Origin: Cristatella mucedo
Lineage: Eukaryota; Bryozoa; Phylactolaemata; Cristatellidae
DNA: 64,000 nucleotides
Assembly: GCA_009760855.2 (NCBI GenBank)
Contig: WPIO01000019.1
Location: forward strand, 893,501-957,500
Reading direction: 5' to 3'
The notes under the pieces are model-generated. The model worked only from the letters and a program-made list of their open reading frames with translations. It did no database searches and was not told where the DNA came from. Below, piece after piece: positions 24,120 through 35,379 of this stretch. Every line of letters starts with the position of its first letter. The first letter of the stretch is position 1. A program made the position numbers and the translations under genes.

Positions 24120-24700
24120 ACAAATAGAATTTGAGATGCACAGCTGTGTCGAGAAGGCAGTCGAGGCAGTGAGTAGCATGGAAGTTGACGCGCACGATCA
24201 ATGGCAATTGTGTGCTGCCTACAGTCGGCAGCGGGAGAAAAGAAGCCTCCGCATTAAAATTGTGAAATTGAATTCCACATTCCAAGACCTTTAGAGTGAA
24301 AGCTTCTGTTGCCGACAGTATTGAAGTGAATGAATAAAGCAGCTAATCTATTTCCACGGAGAAGCTAGGTGCGCGATGAGGCTGAAACTGGTGCAGAAGC
24401 TCGGCTATTTACGAAAGAGCAAAGAGGTTGGCGGGTCGTGAGGCACAGAGTAAGAACTTTGCAATGCATTGGCTGTCAACGGGGAGCCATTCCAGTTCCG
24501 TCGGTAAAGCAGGCGCGTGGCTGCATCTCTCGTCACAGTCAGTATGACATATTACTCTGGCCTACTCTGTTCCTAGCATACCAAAGTGTAAGGTTCGGCG
24601 CAATGACGCACCAACCGGCAGGCAATAACCAAAGGAGACTGCTACGATCCGGTTTGTGCCTTATAGGCCTCGTCGGGAGTCATGAATGAGTCGCTCCGCT
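24120..24700 (-). mobile_element. W2-like LINE, antisense, decayed
   Basis: Antisense matches to W2: GCAGTGAGTAGCATGGAAGT and CTACAGTCGGCAG near 24166-24232, and GAGGCTGAAACTGG plus AGAACTTTGCA near 24378-24465, parallel to 21430-21500. The frames listed across it have no domain. Confidence 0.6.
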
Positions 24701-24909
24701 CAGAAATAATCGCCGCAGTGTACGTAACTTCGATATTTGAGGTTTTAAGTGCCACTTCACAGCAACGCCCCCAGTGTGCTTGTGACATTCTGTCAGGACC
24801 TTTATGACGCGTTGGAGAGCGGCCTCGGGCGACTAGAAGCGTGGTTTGGACCTTTACCAGGCTTCTCCGCGATACTTCCGGATACTCCGCTGCTATCTTC
24901 ACTGTGATT

Positions 24910-27720
24910 CTTTATTATGAGCTGTCCTCGGATGTGCTACTCAAAACAGGACCTGCTTAGCATAAAGTGCGATGTCGCCATTAGTCGAAATCTACCGGCG
25001 GGCCTACTTCGGTGGGTCAGTAAGAACCTTCCTGCATCTCGCGGTCGCCTTATTAACAGCTCGGCTATCAAACCAATGACCTGTAAGTTTAAAGCGCTGG
25101 TTAGCACTCGTCACAGTAGTAGCTCACTTGCCATGCCTCAGCATGTTGTAAATGTCGACCGGCGACTGTTACTGAGGTGCAAATTAAATTTGAATGGGCT
25201 GCGTATTCCGGGTCGGCTACTTGCGACTTGACTGCGAACCTCTTAATCTGCGTCGTGCAGTAGCTGGAAAGCCTCTAAAATTCCTCCTGCTAAATGTCAT
25301 CTCGCTAAAAATCAAGGATTTACTTATCCGAGATCAGGCTGTCCTGTAGAAGCGAGATGCATTTCTGCTGACCGAAACGTGAATGACGCCCTGCTCGGGT
25401 AGCTGTAAATTTGAGGCCACTCAACCCAGGTTTTTATTCTTTCAATCCATGCGATCTGACAATGTTGGTGGCGGGGTTGCAATTGTTTTTCGTGAGTCGT
25501 CTAGCTATAATAAATAGTTAACTCGAATGGGCCACCCTTTGAATCAGTCACGATCAGGTCCTCATCAAAGACAGTGCCTCTCACTGTTGTGATATGCCGA
25601 CCACCTTCTGGGTGTCTAAACTTGTGTAGAGAGGATTTTTTGAGAGTTCCTCGCTAAAATATGTGTGTGTAACAGGCAGTTACTGATTGCAGGAGACTTC
25701 AATATTCACGTTGACAACCCTACCAACAGCCAGGTCTGCTCATTTCTTAACTGTATGGAGAAAAATGGTTTGGTCCAACACGTTTACCACAACACTCACG
25801 TTAGTGGCCATACCCTAAATCTCGTGATCGGTAAGGATGTCTGCCTCACTGACCTTTTGGTGTGCCCGCTGACCCTCTTGGATCATTGCTCGGTCTCGCT
25901 TTATGCTCCTGCTTCGTTGTACGTACAGCGTAATGTCGAGTTTGCCCAGCGAGGTAACTTGAAAAGCATTGACCAAGAAAGAATTGTTAAATTTTTATTT
26001 AATGCAGGTCTTCTCGATCTGCATCCAGGCTCGACCTACAGCCTCGATACCCTCGCTGATGCAGTGAACATGACACTTAAGAGCGCTCTTGATAGGCATG
26101 CCCCCATATATTCTGTCTGTGTACAGAGTCGCGGAGATTCTTTTCTATTTTCAAAAGACAGCTTCAAAAAATGCCCCGTGCTAAGCGCAGGCTTTAACGT
26201 CGTTTTAAGAAATCTGGGTTTGATCTAGTCAATTTCAAAAACTTCCTTTGAGCCTACAACCGGAAGCTTAAAAAGCCAGGGCTTCTTTTTCACTGAAAAA
26301 CTTCCTGTCAGACCTAAAAAGGGTTTGCAAGACGGTAAACAATTTGCTAGCCAATGCTGAGAGGTCTCAATCCCCAGATGTTAACGGGCTGTCCGAAAAG
26401 TTTTCAGCCCTCATTACTGAAAAAATTGCACACATTCAAGCCTACCTAAAGCCCCATCCGACTAAAGCAATTGCTGAATCGCAACCTGTGACCTTTTTTA
26501 AAATATTTTACGAAGTTTCTTCATGCGATGTGGCTACCTTCATAAGTTGTAGTAAAAACAGCTCTTCTCATGAAGGCCCTATACCACCACTTCTGTGATC
26601 TTCACTGGCAGACCAACTTAGTCCAGCCCTAATGAAGATTTGTATTGCATCTCTGGAAAAAGGGGTTGCAACCAAGTCCCTCAGATCGGCAATCGTTAGG
26701 CCGATTCTTAAAAAGCCTGGATTAGATAAGAGGTCCTTGCAAACTATCTCTCAGTTTACCCTCTTTTTTGTAAAATATTCTTGAAAATATTTAGCTAAGC
26801 CGCTGATAGCATACATTAAAAAGAATTAAATGTCAGAAAAATTGTAATTGGGATTCAAGCGGCAGCACTCCACTGAAACTGCTCTCCTCCGCATTACAAA
26901 TGGCTTCCTAGGCAGTAAAGCTGATGGGAATGTCACTGCCCTAGCGCTGCTAGATCCATCTACTGCCTTCGACATCATTAATCACGTTGTCCTACCTGAA
27001 CGATTGACAACAACGATCTGTTTTGAAAACAAGGCACTGGTATTACACGTCTGATCGTGTTCAATCCTTGTCGTGTGAGGGTCAGGTCTCATCCACCAAA
27101 CCAATCATCTGCGGAGTCCCTTGAGGGTCAGTCCTCGGTCAGTTGCTGTTCTCCATTTATAATCAACCTCTACAAAAAATGATTAAAGCCCTTGGAATAG
27201 GATATCACTTTTAATCTGACAATACCCGGCATTTGTCATTTAAACCGTGAAAATCTGCTGCAGTGACTGATAAACTGAATAATTTCCTTGCCGACATTCG
27301 ATTCTGGGTGCCGGAAATTTCTTGAAACTAAATGACAATAAAACGGAACCGCTGCTTGTAGGACACCCTAAGCTTGCGGCTGGATTAGATAGATGGCTTT
27401 GATTTTCTAATGGTTGATGCTGTTGTGCAACATCCTGGTTTTGTCACTCACTTTTAGGTGCCTTCATTCTCTTGCTCCGACTTAACCTACCGGAAACACT
27501 TCACAATCACGCTCCCCATCACACCACCCGCTCTGATTATTCTGATCAGCTGGTTTTTCCTCTAGCGATTCCTCGACTTCTTTGGATGTTGTGCCCTCAG
27601 TTTGTGCGTTCTCAAATCCTGGAGTCAACTCGTAGCCTCACCCTTGATATCTTCTTACTTTGCGCGTATGCTAACACTCTAGGAGCTTCATCCGCTCTGA
27701 TTAGCTGTACACTTCGTTGA
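24910..27720 (+). mobile_element. CR1/L2-type LINE with EN and RT remnants
   Basis: Degenerate but nearly full-length layout on one strand. A YSKQDLLSIK motif (24945) resembles the start of the ORF2 region in such LINEs. Apurinic-type endonuclease pieces follow: LLNVISLKIKDLLI at 25280, GGGVAIVF, then an open frame 25665-26228 with LLIAGDFNIHVD and SGHTLNLVIG, the catalytic Asp-Asn and late EN motifs. Next are reverse-transcriptase pieces at 26848-27054 (GFKRQHSTETALL; LLDPSTAFDIINH, motif A). The VPQGSVLG motif is interrupted by a stop at ~27121, and LNDNKTEPLL follows at ~27330. The palm C-terminus is partly deleted before 27440. Non-functional. Confidence 0.85.
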
Positions 27721-27817
27721 ATTGTATGGCACGCACGGCTGACGATTTCCATGTTAACAAACTCTAGCTGATTTATATTATACTCCCTTATAATGTTATA
27801 TTTATATTCTTATATTA

Positions 27818-27990
27818 TATCGGTGAGCCGTGACGGTGCACTAGGTAAAGCGGTTGCTTTACACGGGTTCACGTGGGTTCGACTCCTGTGGTGAGTGATT
27901 CTTTATCGCCGCTGCAAGCGGTGGAGATAGCCGTCAAGGCTCGTTGCAATACAAAAAAGGCTGTTAAATCAGCTAGTATTTTTCCCACTA
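27818..27990 (+). mobile_element. S1 tRNA-derived SINE
   Basis: Sense copy: head GGTGAGCCGTGACGGTGCAC, box B GGTTCGACTCC, core GTGGAGATAGCCGTCAAGGC, 3' end CTGTTAAATCAGCTAGTATT. Useful as a family reference. Confidence 0.85.
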
Positions 27991-28468
27991 CAGCAAGTTA
28001 ATGGCACAGAAGTATTTATTGCCTTTTTATTCCCTCTGAGGCCGATTAATGGCCCAGCAGAGTGTATGGCAATTCTGCCGGCTTATGGACCATTGCGATT
28101 TATTGCGGCGATAGTATAACTAGTGTTAAGTAACGGTCTGCACAGGCGAGGCAGTCACGACTAGGACGCCGGGCACGGCGGTCACGTGCTAGCCCGCTCC
28201 GGCGTCCGAGGGTATAAACGTCTGCCGAGGCTCGCGACGGTGTTCTCGTGCACCGTCGAGTGCGCGCCGTTCGCATTCAACTTCACAAATGTTTGCACCA
28301 ATTCACGCTCCGGAGAGTTGCTTGCTTTGGCTCACTGCAGTATCCATCTTGTGGCTTTTCATTCGACAGTCGTGACTAGTAGAGCGTTTGCTCTGTCGCG
28401 CATCATTTCCTTAATCCGGTGAGCGGCGCGTCTGGGCCTGTTCGCTTTCTAGCCGCATCTCTCTAGCG

Positions 28469-28663
28469 CAGTGGTTCTCAACCTTACTAATGCCGCGGCC
28501 CTTTAATACAGTTCCTCATGTTGTGGAGACACGCAACCATAAAATTATTGTTAGCGAAATGTGGAAATGCGTGTTTTCCGATGGTCTAAGGCGATGGTCT
28601 AAGGCTGTGATAGGGTCGCTTCTACCCCCAAAGGGGTCACGACCCACAGGTTGAGAGCCGCTT
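28469..28663 (-). mobile_element. SPIN-like hAT MITE, copy 1
   Basis: A 195-base non-autonomous hAT element. Ends are CAGTGGTTCTCAACC and, inverted, AAGCGGCTCTCAACC. The inner block TTTAATACAGTTCCTCATGT and the CCCAAAGGGGTCACGACCCA arm match my memory of the SPIN (Space Invaders) consensus described from vertebrates, a triatomine bug and a pond snail. Flanks CTCTAGCG / CGCTAACG agree at 6 of 8 positions, as expected for an old hAT 8-base target duplication. The orientation is opposite to copy 2. Confidence 0.85.
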
Positions 28664-29335
28664 CGCTAACGGGAGTCCTTCGCACCCACGAGTAGCTTAT
28701 ACAGTTCGCCCCATTTTCGTTGAGCCGCTCTCGAGCCGTCCGGAGCGACGCGCGCGCGCCCGCGTGCGTCGCTCCCACAGTGTATTCCTCGATCGCAAAA
28801 TAAGAGCCCGCCGCCAGCCGATAGCACGGGCCGCTCGCCGTCGCTCGTCGCAGCTCCGCAGCGTCCGCACCCGCTCGCTCGCGCACGGCGGCGGCGGCCA
28901 CTCGCCGCCTGAGGCCTCGCTCGCCATCGCACTATTCGCTCGCCGCCGCATCCTCTTCGGCCCGCTAGCCTCGCTGCGACCAGCCGATCGCCTGGAGTCG
29001 CTTGCGAAACGGCACCGCCATTTCGCGAGTGGGTGCGTGAGCGCTCCGATGCGACGTGGGCGTGTCCACGCGCCTCGCCCCCCCCCCCCCACCCGCCCAC
29101 AGTCCGACCTCCTCGACGCGCTCGCTGCGGGAGAGTGCGCGTGCGCGCGCGAGAACGCTGCCAGCGAGCAGACGAAAGCGCACGAGACTCCGCCGCCCAG
29201 CCGCCGAGCTGCTGCCGCAGCTGGAGATCAGCCAATGAGCTCGCCGCTGCCTCGTGCGGCGTAGAGCCCTGCCCGGCAGTAGCGACGCGATCCGTGCGCT
29301 TTGTGACGGCGGCCGGTGGCCTGCTCGCCTTCAGT

Positions 29336-30301
29336 CTACGATGCTAAGATCCCTTCCGGTGACAAAACTAGCACGCGGACGGCCTCACCGGCGGCCAGTC
29401 GGGCCGACGGCGTCGCGGACACCGAGCCATCCGCCGGTGACCTTTCGCCGCCCTCCGCTCCGCGGTGCTTAGACAGCGAGGCGACGGCCGACGCCGCCGC
29501 TACACTGCCGCCGCCGCCGTAGCCACCGCCGCAGACACTTCGGTCGCGGCAGGCCTTGCTGGCTCTCGACGAGTTCGCCGCCGACGTTATAGCGGCGGAC
29601 GCTGCATCTGCTGCCGCCGTAGCCGTCGGCGCGTTGGGACCGAGCGGCCTCGTGGAAGCGGCGCTCGCCGTCACCGCCGCGCCGCTTCTCGATGCCGTTT
29701 CGTTGACGAACCGCTTCATGACGGCGTTGTAAATTAACTCTTTGTTGCGGCTGGTCCGCTCCACCTCCCTGTTTCGCATCGCCCTCAGCATCCGGTCATG
29801 GGTTTCGCAGACAATCACGAACGAGACGGTAATGATGAACGCGCCGGCGCCCACCACTGTCGGCCCGATGTAGGCGAATGACTTCAGCAGCGTCAGGACT
29901 CGATGCTCCAAGACGTCGTCGCCGCCGCCGCCTCCGCAGCAGCCGCCGTGCACGAGCGTACCGTTCGCAGGCGGGACGCCGGCCTCAGCGCCGGCGCCGC
30001 TCGTGCCCCTGCCGACGAGCAGCGAAGCGTAGTGCTCCGAGTAGTAGGCGCAGTAGCACAGGGCCGCTCCGAGCGACATCAGCAGGAAGCCGACAGCGCA
30101 GCTCACCCACGGACACTTGGAGCGCGACGCGTAGCACGAGCCGCCGCACAGCGCCAGAGGCTCGCCGTCATGCATCCAGTCGAACACCGTCTCCTCTTCG
30201 TCGTCACCTTTGTCGACGCGGACCGGCTGCTTTCTGACGACAAGGAAACGCCTCTCGCGCTCGCGCCTCTCTCGCAGGACGCGCGCCACGTGCGCCGACA
30301 T
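29336..30301 (-). CDS. Two-TM protein, TMEM200-like
   Basis: A 321-codon open frame, apparently one exon. The N-terminal ~60 residues are charged (RERRERERR) and cytosolic. TM1 spans ~66-87 (SCAVGFLLMSLGAALCYCAY). The extracellular loop ~88-142 is Gly/Ala-rich with one N-glycosylation site (NGT, 113-115) and a Cys pair. TM2 spans ~143-165 (YIGPTVVGAGAFIITVSFVI) and is followed at once by CETHDR. The GP-x3-G-x-G-x-FI ... E-x-x-DR pattern after a short loop is what I recall of TMEM200 A/B/C TM2, whose function is poorly known. The C-terminal ~150 residues are low-complexity Ala/Ser. The start ATG was chosen as the first in frame; its context (GCGAATGT) is weak. It could instead be another four-helix-derived or tetraspan-like fragment, but only two TM segments are visible. 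Confidence 0.6.
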   Translation of the reverse strand: MSAHVARVLRERRERERRFLVVRKQPVRVDKGDDEEETVFDWMHDGEPLALCGGSCYASRSKCPWVSCAVGFLLMSLGAALCYCAYYSEHYASLLVGRGTSGAGAEAGVPPANGTLVHGGCCGGGGGDDVLEHRVLTLLKSFAYIGPTVVGAGAFIITVSFVIVCETHDRMLRAMRNREVERTSRNKELIYNAVMKRFVNETASRSGAAVTASAASTRPLGPNAPTATAAADAASAAITSAANSSRASKACRDRSVCGGGYGGGGSVAAASAVASLSKHRGAEGGERSPADGSVSATPSARLAAGEAVRVLVLSPEGILAS

Positions 30302-31042
30302 TCGCTCGCCTCAGGCGCCCCCTCGCGGCGGAGGCAGCGGAGGGTAGCGGAGGCAGCGGACGACGGTCGGCTAGCCGACGCAGCGGCCGCGTCCGAGCTG
30401 TGCTGCCGGCACTCGCCCGATCCCGAAGCAGACGCTCCTCGCAGAAGTGGCGCAGCGAAAATGCGCCAGTTCGCTGCCGCGGCTGCTGCTGCTGCTGCCG
30501 TGCGTCCGTCAGTCGACTACTGGCAAGCTGGCGCGAGTGCAGACAGTGCGGCGACAGCGATGGCCACAGCGTCGACGCAATGATGAGAGTGAGGACCAAT
30601 TTTGGCCACTTCAGACAACGATTGACCTTCTCGGCCGCCACACACGAGCCTCGTTTTGACCCGATGAGCTGGCGGAAAAGGCAAAATCGCGCGACGAAAA
30701 TGAAACGTCTCGCTCAGCGGAAACGCCAACGGCAAGGCGACGGGCGCGCCTCTTGGCCGAGCGCCACTTCTACGTAGCAGCTCTCCTCACCTAAGTCGCC
30801 TTAGCGACCGCTACAGATAGCGTGCATGCAGCCACATTAAATCGAGTCAGCCTCACTGACAGCGCGCTGGAGAAAGGATAGCTACCAAATTGTCGATCCG
30901 GTTAGCCTCGCTCGAGGGCCATCGGATTGGCCGGAGGCAGGCATCGGTCACGGCTAGGGGGCGTGGTCGCTAGCCGTTCGACGTGCGCCCAGCGAATTTA
31001 GCGCGACACGCCTATTGCTTCCGAGTAGAGTTCTTATTTTAT

Positions 31043-31175
31043 TTTAGCTTATTGGACTGCATTTATTTTATAGCGGCAGAAGTACCTTGACAGCTACCCC
31101 CCCCCGCTTGTCGTGAGTTATAAAGAATCACTCGCTGCGGTACTCAAACCCAGGACCTGAAGGTCGTGAAGAGCG
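31043..31175 (-). mobile_element. S1 SINE
   Basis: Antisense: TTATAGCGGCAGAAGTACCT, core, TAAAGAATCACTCGCTGCGG, ACTCAAACCCAGGACCTGAA (box B side), AGGTCGTGAAGAGCG. The head is truncated. Confidence 0.75.
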
Positions 31176-32621
31176 ATAGACGCCGTCCACCGAGTCATTG
31201 CTACTCGCCGCCTGTACAAAAAAAGAAAGCATCAGCAAACGAAGACGCTGAGAGCGCAGTTTTTTACTGTGCCGCGCCGTCTTTCATCGCGAGCATTAAC
31301 GACGAGTGCGCGCTAAGAAGACTCGCCAACCGCCACACCCTAGACACCGAGCCGGCAGAGAGGACGGTCCGCCAATCTGGGCAGCGTGGGAAACTGAATC
31401 GAAGACCCAGGCCTGCCTGCCAGCCAGCATTCTCGAGGGTGCGAAAGCGCAGCTGGAGCCCGGATGGGTGAAGACCCCGAGCCGGAGAGCAAACGCTTCC
31501 GGTGCGTCCCTCCCCCTCCTTGATCGCACCAGCAGGTTCAAGAGGCTCGCCTGAGAGCTCTTCGAAAGGAGCACTCGACAAAACTAGAGGCGGCGGCAGA
31601 GCCCTCGTTTAGAGACGGCAGCTCGAGCCCTCGGCCGCCGCACTCGGAATATGGCCGACGCGCGAGGTCGATTCGAGGGCGCCACTGCGGGCGCGGGCGG
31701 GCCCCGCCGAATTTCGCCTCGTTAGCGCTAAAGGCTGTGGCCCGGTTAGAGATCGTACAGTCCCGCGAGTTTACAAAGATTCTCATCGGCGGTGGAATAC
31801 TGCAGGCGATCGTCTCGCTTTGCCGGCCGGTCCGCATTCCCTCGGCAGGCGGACGGTTGCGTCGCGACGGTCGCCCAGGGACGAGCGCCTCATAGATTTC
31901 TCTTTCGTTTTCGACTCGTTCGTCGGCTGGAACGCCATTCGTCGAGCGGCCATTTGCGCTGCCTCGCTCTAGTTTCATGCGCCGCCTCGGTCGGCGACGC
32001 TGGCCGCTCCGCTGCGTCGGGTCGCCCTCTCGCACCGTCGCTGCGCTTGACCCTCGGGTCAGGCTCGCCTTGTACCGTCCCCTCCCCTCACCTTCCCCTG
32101 AGCTCGCTCGGACTGCCCGGTGGCGCTCGGACAAAGCTCTGGGGCGCGCGCGAGCCGAGTCATCTGCCCCGAAGGGAGCGACACGGAGCGCTCGGGCGCC
32201 AGACGACGGCCGACGATAAGCTTAACTAACACTGGCGCTCCTTCCGCTTCCGCTCTTGAAGTCGCGGATGCGACCGGCGTGCCGAGGCCAGTCGCTCGTG
32301 GAACGCCGAACGCGCATCGGCTGGGCGTCGCTAGGATGAGACGAATGATGGAAAGCCTCGGCAGCCAAAGGCCTCGGCACGTGGAGAGCGCGTCGTTGTC
32401 TGACCAGGGCGCAAGCTACGCCTGACGGCCCGAGCTCGGCCAGAGCAACAGGACCCGGGAGACCATTGCACAACGCCTTTTCCGTTTAGACTTCGGCACG
32501 TTGCCTTCTCTGTAAAGATTTGTTCGCGGGGACAAACGCGCTGCGAAGCCGCCTCAGCCGAACAGAAAGCGCACAATTTTCGCATATCATTAAATCTTTC
32601 TTGGACGCCGAAGGATGACAT

Positions 32622-33850
32622 TAGTAGCGAAATACATTTGATATAGCGCCCTCTGAGAACTTAATCCCTTTCTAGGCACTTTCCTTGTGCTGTAAAGGAA
32701 ACGTGATCTTGCGGCGTTTGGTAACATTCAGTGTCAACATTCATAATGTGGGTAATGGTAGCAAGCAATGTGCTGTCACGCAAAATATGGTTAGTGGGTA
32801 GCACGTACAGCGTCAGCAGAAAAACGCACACACGTGAAAAAGTCACTAGGACACAGCAACAAATGCTGGAATTGAAAAGCAGGTGCATCTTTAGCTTCAA
32901 TTTAAACGTCGCCGAGTGCGGAGATGTCGTCAGTCGGGAGTGAGTCGGGGTGAGTGAGTTCCGGGCCTTGGGATCATGCGAACTAACGGCGCGGTCTCAA
33001 AAGGATTTCAGATTCTTTCGAAGCATAGTTAAATAATTTGAGTCAGACGAGCCTACGATATGATACGATGCCTAGCTTGGCTTGGAGGTAGTTTTTATGA
33101 TCGCGCTACTCTCATTAGTTCGGGTAGCGGCACAAAGCGTGCAATGCGCAAAACCTGGAGCTCATAAAACGCCAACGACAACGACACGGCGCTCGATATT
33201 CTGCACGCAACGCTAACAACAACACCGCATTTGACAGCACGCAACAACAGTCTGTATATCATGGCTGATACGAAAATTGACTTCCAACAGACTCGTTTAC
33301 CGGCTGAATGCAGGTCACGCTTAGCGCTCGGACTCACCCACCGCTAGACAGTTACTCCAAAGAGAGCGACTGCGGTCAGGACTGTGCCCTATATAATGGC
33401 CAGGTTATAAGTCCTACAGTAATCCCGTTCAAATATAATCATAAATCGTGCTGCTCACTAGCCTCGGCTTTTGGTTGCAGTCTCATAAGAGGCTCTCAGT
33501 TATAATTCAGCGGATAATCTCATGGTTTGGAATCACGGGAACTGCTTATGTCTACTCGGTAGGCTGGAGCCAGAGTATCATCTAGGGAGCTAATAGTGAG
33601 TGACAAATCCTGGAAGTCGCTTGATGGGAAGCCGGCGCAGGTCAGTGAGAAGTGGTGATGTGGCAACTGCAACGCTCACACTAGACTAGCTTGGCTGCAG
33701 ATTTTTGCACCAACTGTAAGCGCCGGGTTGAATAGGCCTCCGTCGGCCTGCGCGCAGTGATTTACAGAAGACGAGGTGGATATCGAAGACCATTTTGGAT
33801 GTGGATTGAATGCCTGTCTAAAAAAGCCCGAATTTTTGCAGTATCACCCG
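32622..33850 (-). mobile_element. W1 LINE, antisense, with an internal insert
   Basis: It begins with the W1 3' block (TATAGCGCCCTCTGAGAACT), follows W1 order to ~33090, is broken by ~450 unrelated bases (about 33100-33550), then resumes with GAGTGACAAATCCTGGAAGT and GATGTGGCAACTGCAACGCT, ending near AGCCCGAATTTTTGCAGTAT. The insert is GC-balanced, of unknown type, without clear terminal repeats. Confidence 0.75.
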
Positions 33851-33873
33851 CCGCTGTGTCGCTAGCTGCAAAT

Positions 33874-33874
<1 letters not shown>

Positions 33875-33926
<52 letters not shown>
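33875..33926. repeat. (CCG)n microsatellite
   Basis: About 17 uninterrupted CCG trinucleotides at the broken end of the W1 copy. It yields poly-Pro and poly-Ala frames that are not genes. Confidence 0.97.
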
Positions 33927-33927
<1 letters not shown>

Positions 33928-34329
33928 GCTGCAGGCACCGGCGCTTGAACTCACGTGCTCCGTACTCGCTTACGGTCGTGTAAAGTCGCCATTCACTCTT
34001 AGCAGGCCCGGTGCAGCGCGACACGACCCGGTCGAAGAGTGCGCAGGCGCTGCAATAGAGTAGACCCTAGAGACGTGCTGCGAATTGCTTTATAAGCGCG
34101 CTGAGTCACTTGCTTTCCTTGCCCGGTCATTATCTGAAATGGTGGCTCACGCCAGCTCGTGTAATGATGCCGCCTGTATGCTGGTATCGAGAAGCTTCAA
34201 TCGCAGCACCTCAAAGCTGCGGCGACAGCTCGCATAGCTAAAAAACTGAGGGAACCTGCTTTCGCAGTTCTACGAGTATTCGCAGCAGATCCGCCTGAGG
34301 CTTTGCCTAGTGCCACCTCCTCATCTGAA

Positions 34330-34650
34330 TCGAGTCGTTTAGCTATGTCTCTAGCCAAACTCTAATCCTTTGGAGACCTCGCCTTCAATGCGGATGCGCC
34401 CATAGCCTATAACTCACACTCGACAGTTTTCAGAAAATCTCCTGACTTGACGATATTTGGAAATAAATCGAAACGTTACCGTTCCTCACTGCACTTGAAT
34501 GACCCGTGCGAATTGTTCTTTGTGCGCTTATGCGCGATGTCGCAGTGTATTTCGTCGCTAGCCGATTGACACGCTTGCTTCTAGAATATCTAGAGTACCT
34601 GGAAAGAGATTTGGTTATCTTATGGTGCTATACAAACTTCTCGCTGTAAT
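34330..34650 (+). mobile_element. W1 LINE 3' fragment
   Basis: Sense: AATCCTTTGGAGACCTCGCC, CTCCTGACTTGACGATATTT, and the 3' block CCTGGAAAGAGATTTGGTTA followed by GGTGCTATAC. Diverged. Confidence 0.65.
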
Positions 34651-34726
34651 CGCTCTTTCCTGTAGGCTGCCTGGGAGACGGAGTTTACGACGACGGCGAC
34701 AAGGGGCCGTAAAAAGTTCGTGGTGA

Positions 34727-34893
34727 CTTGTCTCTATTTATTTCTATCTAGCTATGTCTCTGTCGCTCTCTACTATTTATTTCTATCTAGCCATGTCTCT
34801 GTCGCTCTCTACTATTTATTTCTATCTAGCTATGTCTCTGTCGCTCTCTACTATTTATATCTATCTAGCTATGTCTCTGTCGCTCTCTTCATC
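34727..34893. repeat. 39-bp minisatellite, about four copies
   Basis: The unit starts CTATTTATTTCTATCTAGCT and ends TCTGTCGCTCTCTA, repeated with few changes. The period is a multiple of three, so one frame reads as four copies of a Leu/Ser/Tyr peptide. It is followed by TG/TA microsatellite to ~35015. Confidence 0.95.
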
Positions 34894-34917
34894 TTTCTCA
34901 GTCACTCAAAGCATATA

Positions 34918-34980
34918 GATGTGTGTGTGTATGTGTGTGTGTGACACATATATATAATATATATATGTATCATATATACC

Positions 34981-35015
<35 letters not shown>
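34918..35015. repeat. (TG)n/(TA)n microsatellite
   Basis: GTGTGTGTGTATGTGTGTGT then TATATA tracts, including one of more than 30 bases. Confidence 0.95.
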
Positions 35016-35017
<2 letters not shown>

Positions 35018-35379
35018 ATATATCTCTAATAAGCTTCGCGTTCCTCAGAACGCTCTGAACCTCGATCTCGCTCATTCATGCAGGCCGAGCTAATTAGGTC
35101 TGAGAGTAAGTTTTTTATAGCTGCAATTCAATTGAGAAAGCTTGTTGCTATCCGAGTGAAAATATTAGTAACGCACGATGCAAAAAGAAATTAAGCGACT
35201 TCGACACGCTGGGAGGCGTGAAGAGATCAACGCTGCGGGACAGCAGTGTGCCATCTGCGTAAAGACAATAATCCTAAATTATACTTTTGCGTCTCGTATC
35301 CATTTCTTATCAGCTCTCACATCACAGGTTTCAGCTTTTAGCTTATTTCCTCGCCAGGCGAATCTGCGGTCCGCTCGAT

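Larger units (their letters stand above)
28690..32620. promoter_or_regulatory. CpG-rich block around the TMEM200-like gene
   Basis: Very GC- and CpG-rich for ~4 kb, unlike the flanks. It surrounds the two-TM gene at 29336-30301 and extends ~2.3 kb upstream of its start codon, so it probably includes promoter and 5' untranslated sequence. The many long overlapping frames on both strands are what such composition yields; none outside the TM gene has domain evidence. An S1 SINE interrupts it at ~31043-31175. Confidence 0.55.

Noticed and set aside
28599-29264. Several frames over 100 codons on both strands
   Set aside because: Arg/Ala-rich in every frame, as expected from CpG-rich DNA; they overlap each other and one runs into the SPIN-like element.
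29465-30583. Plus-strand frames overlapping the two-TM gene
   Set aside because: Shadows of the minus-strand coding frame; they lack hydrophobic or domain structure.
31538-32134. 198-codon minus-strand frame
   Set aside because: Low-complexity Arg/Ser/Gly composition, overlapping plus frames of similar length, no domain; more likely 5' flank or untranslated sequence.
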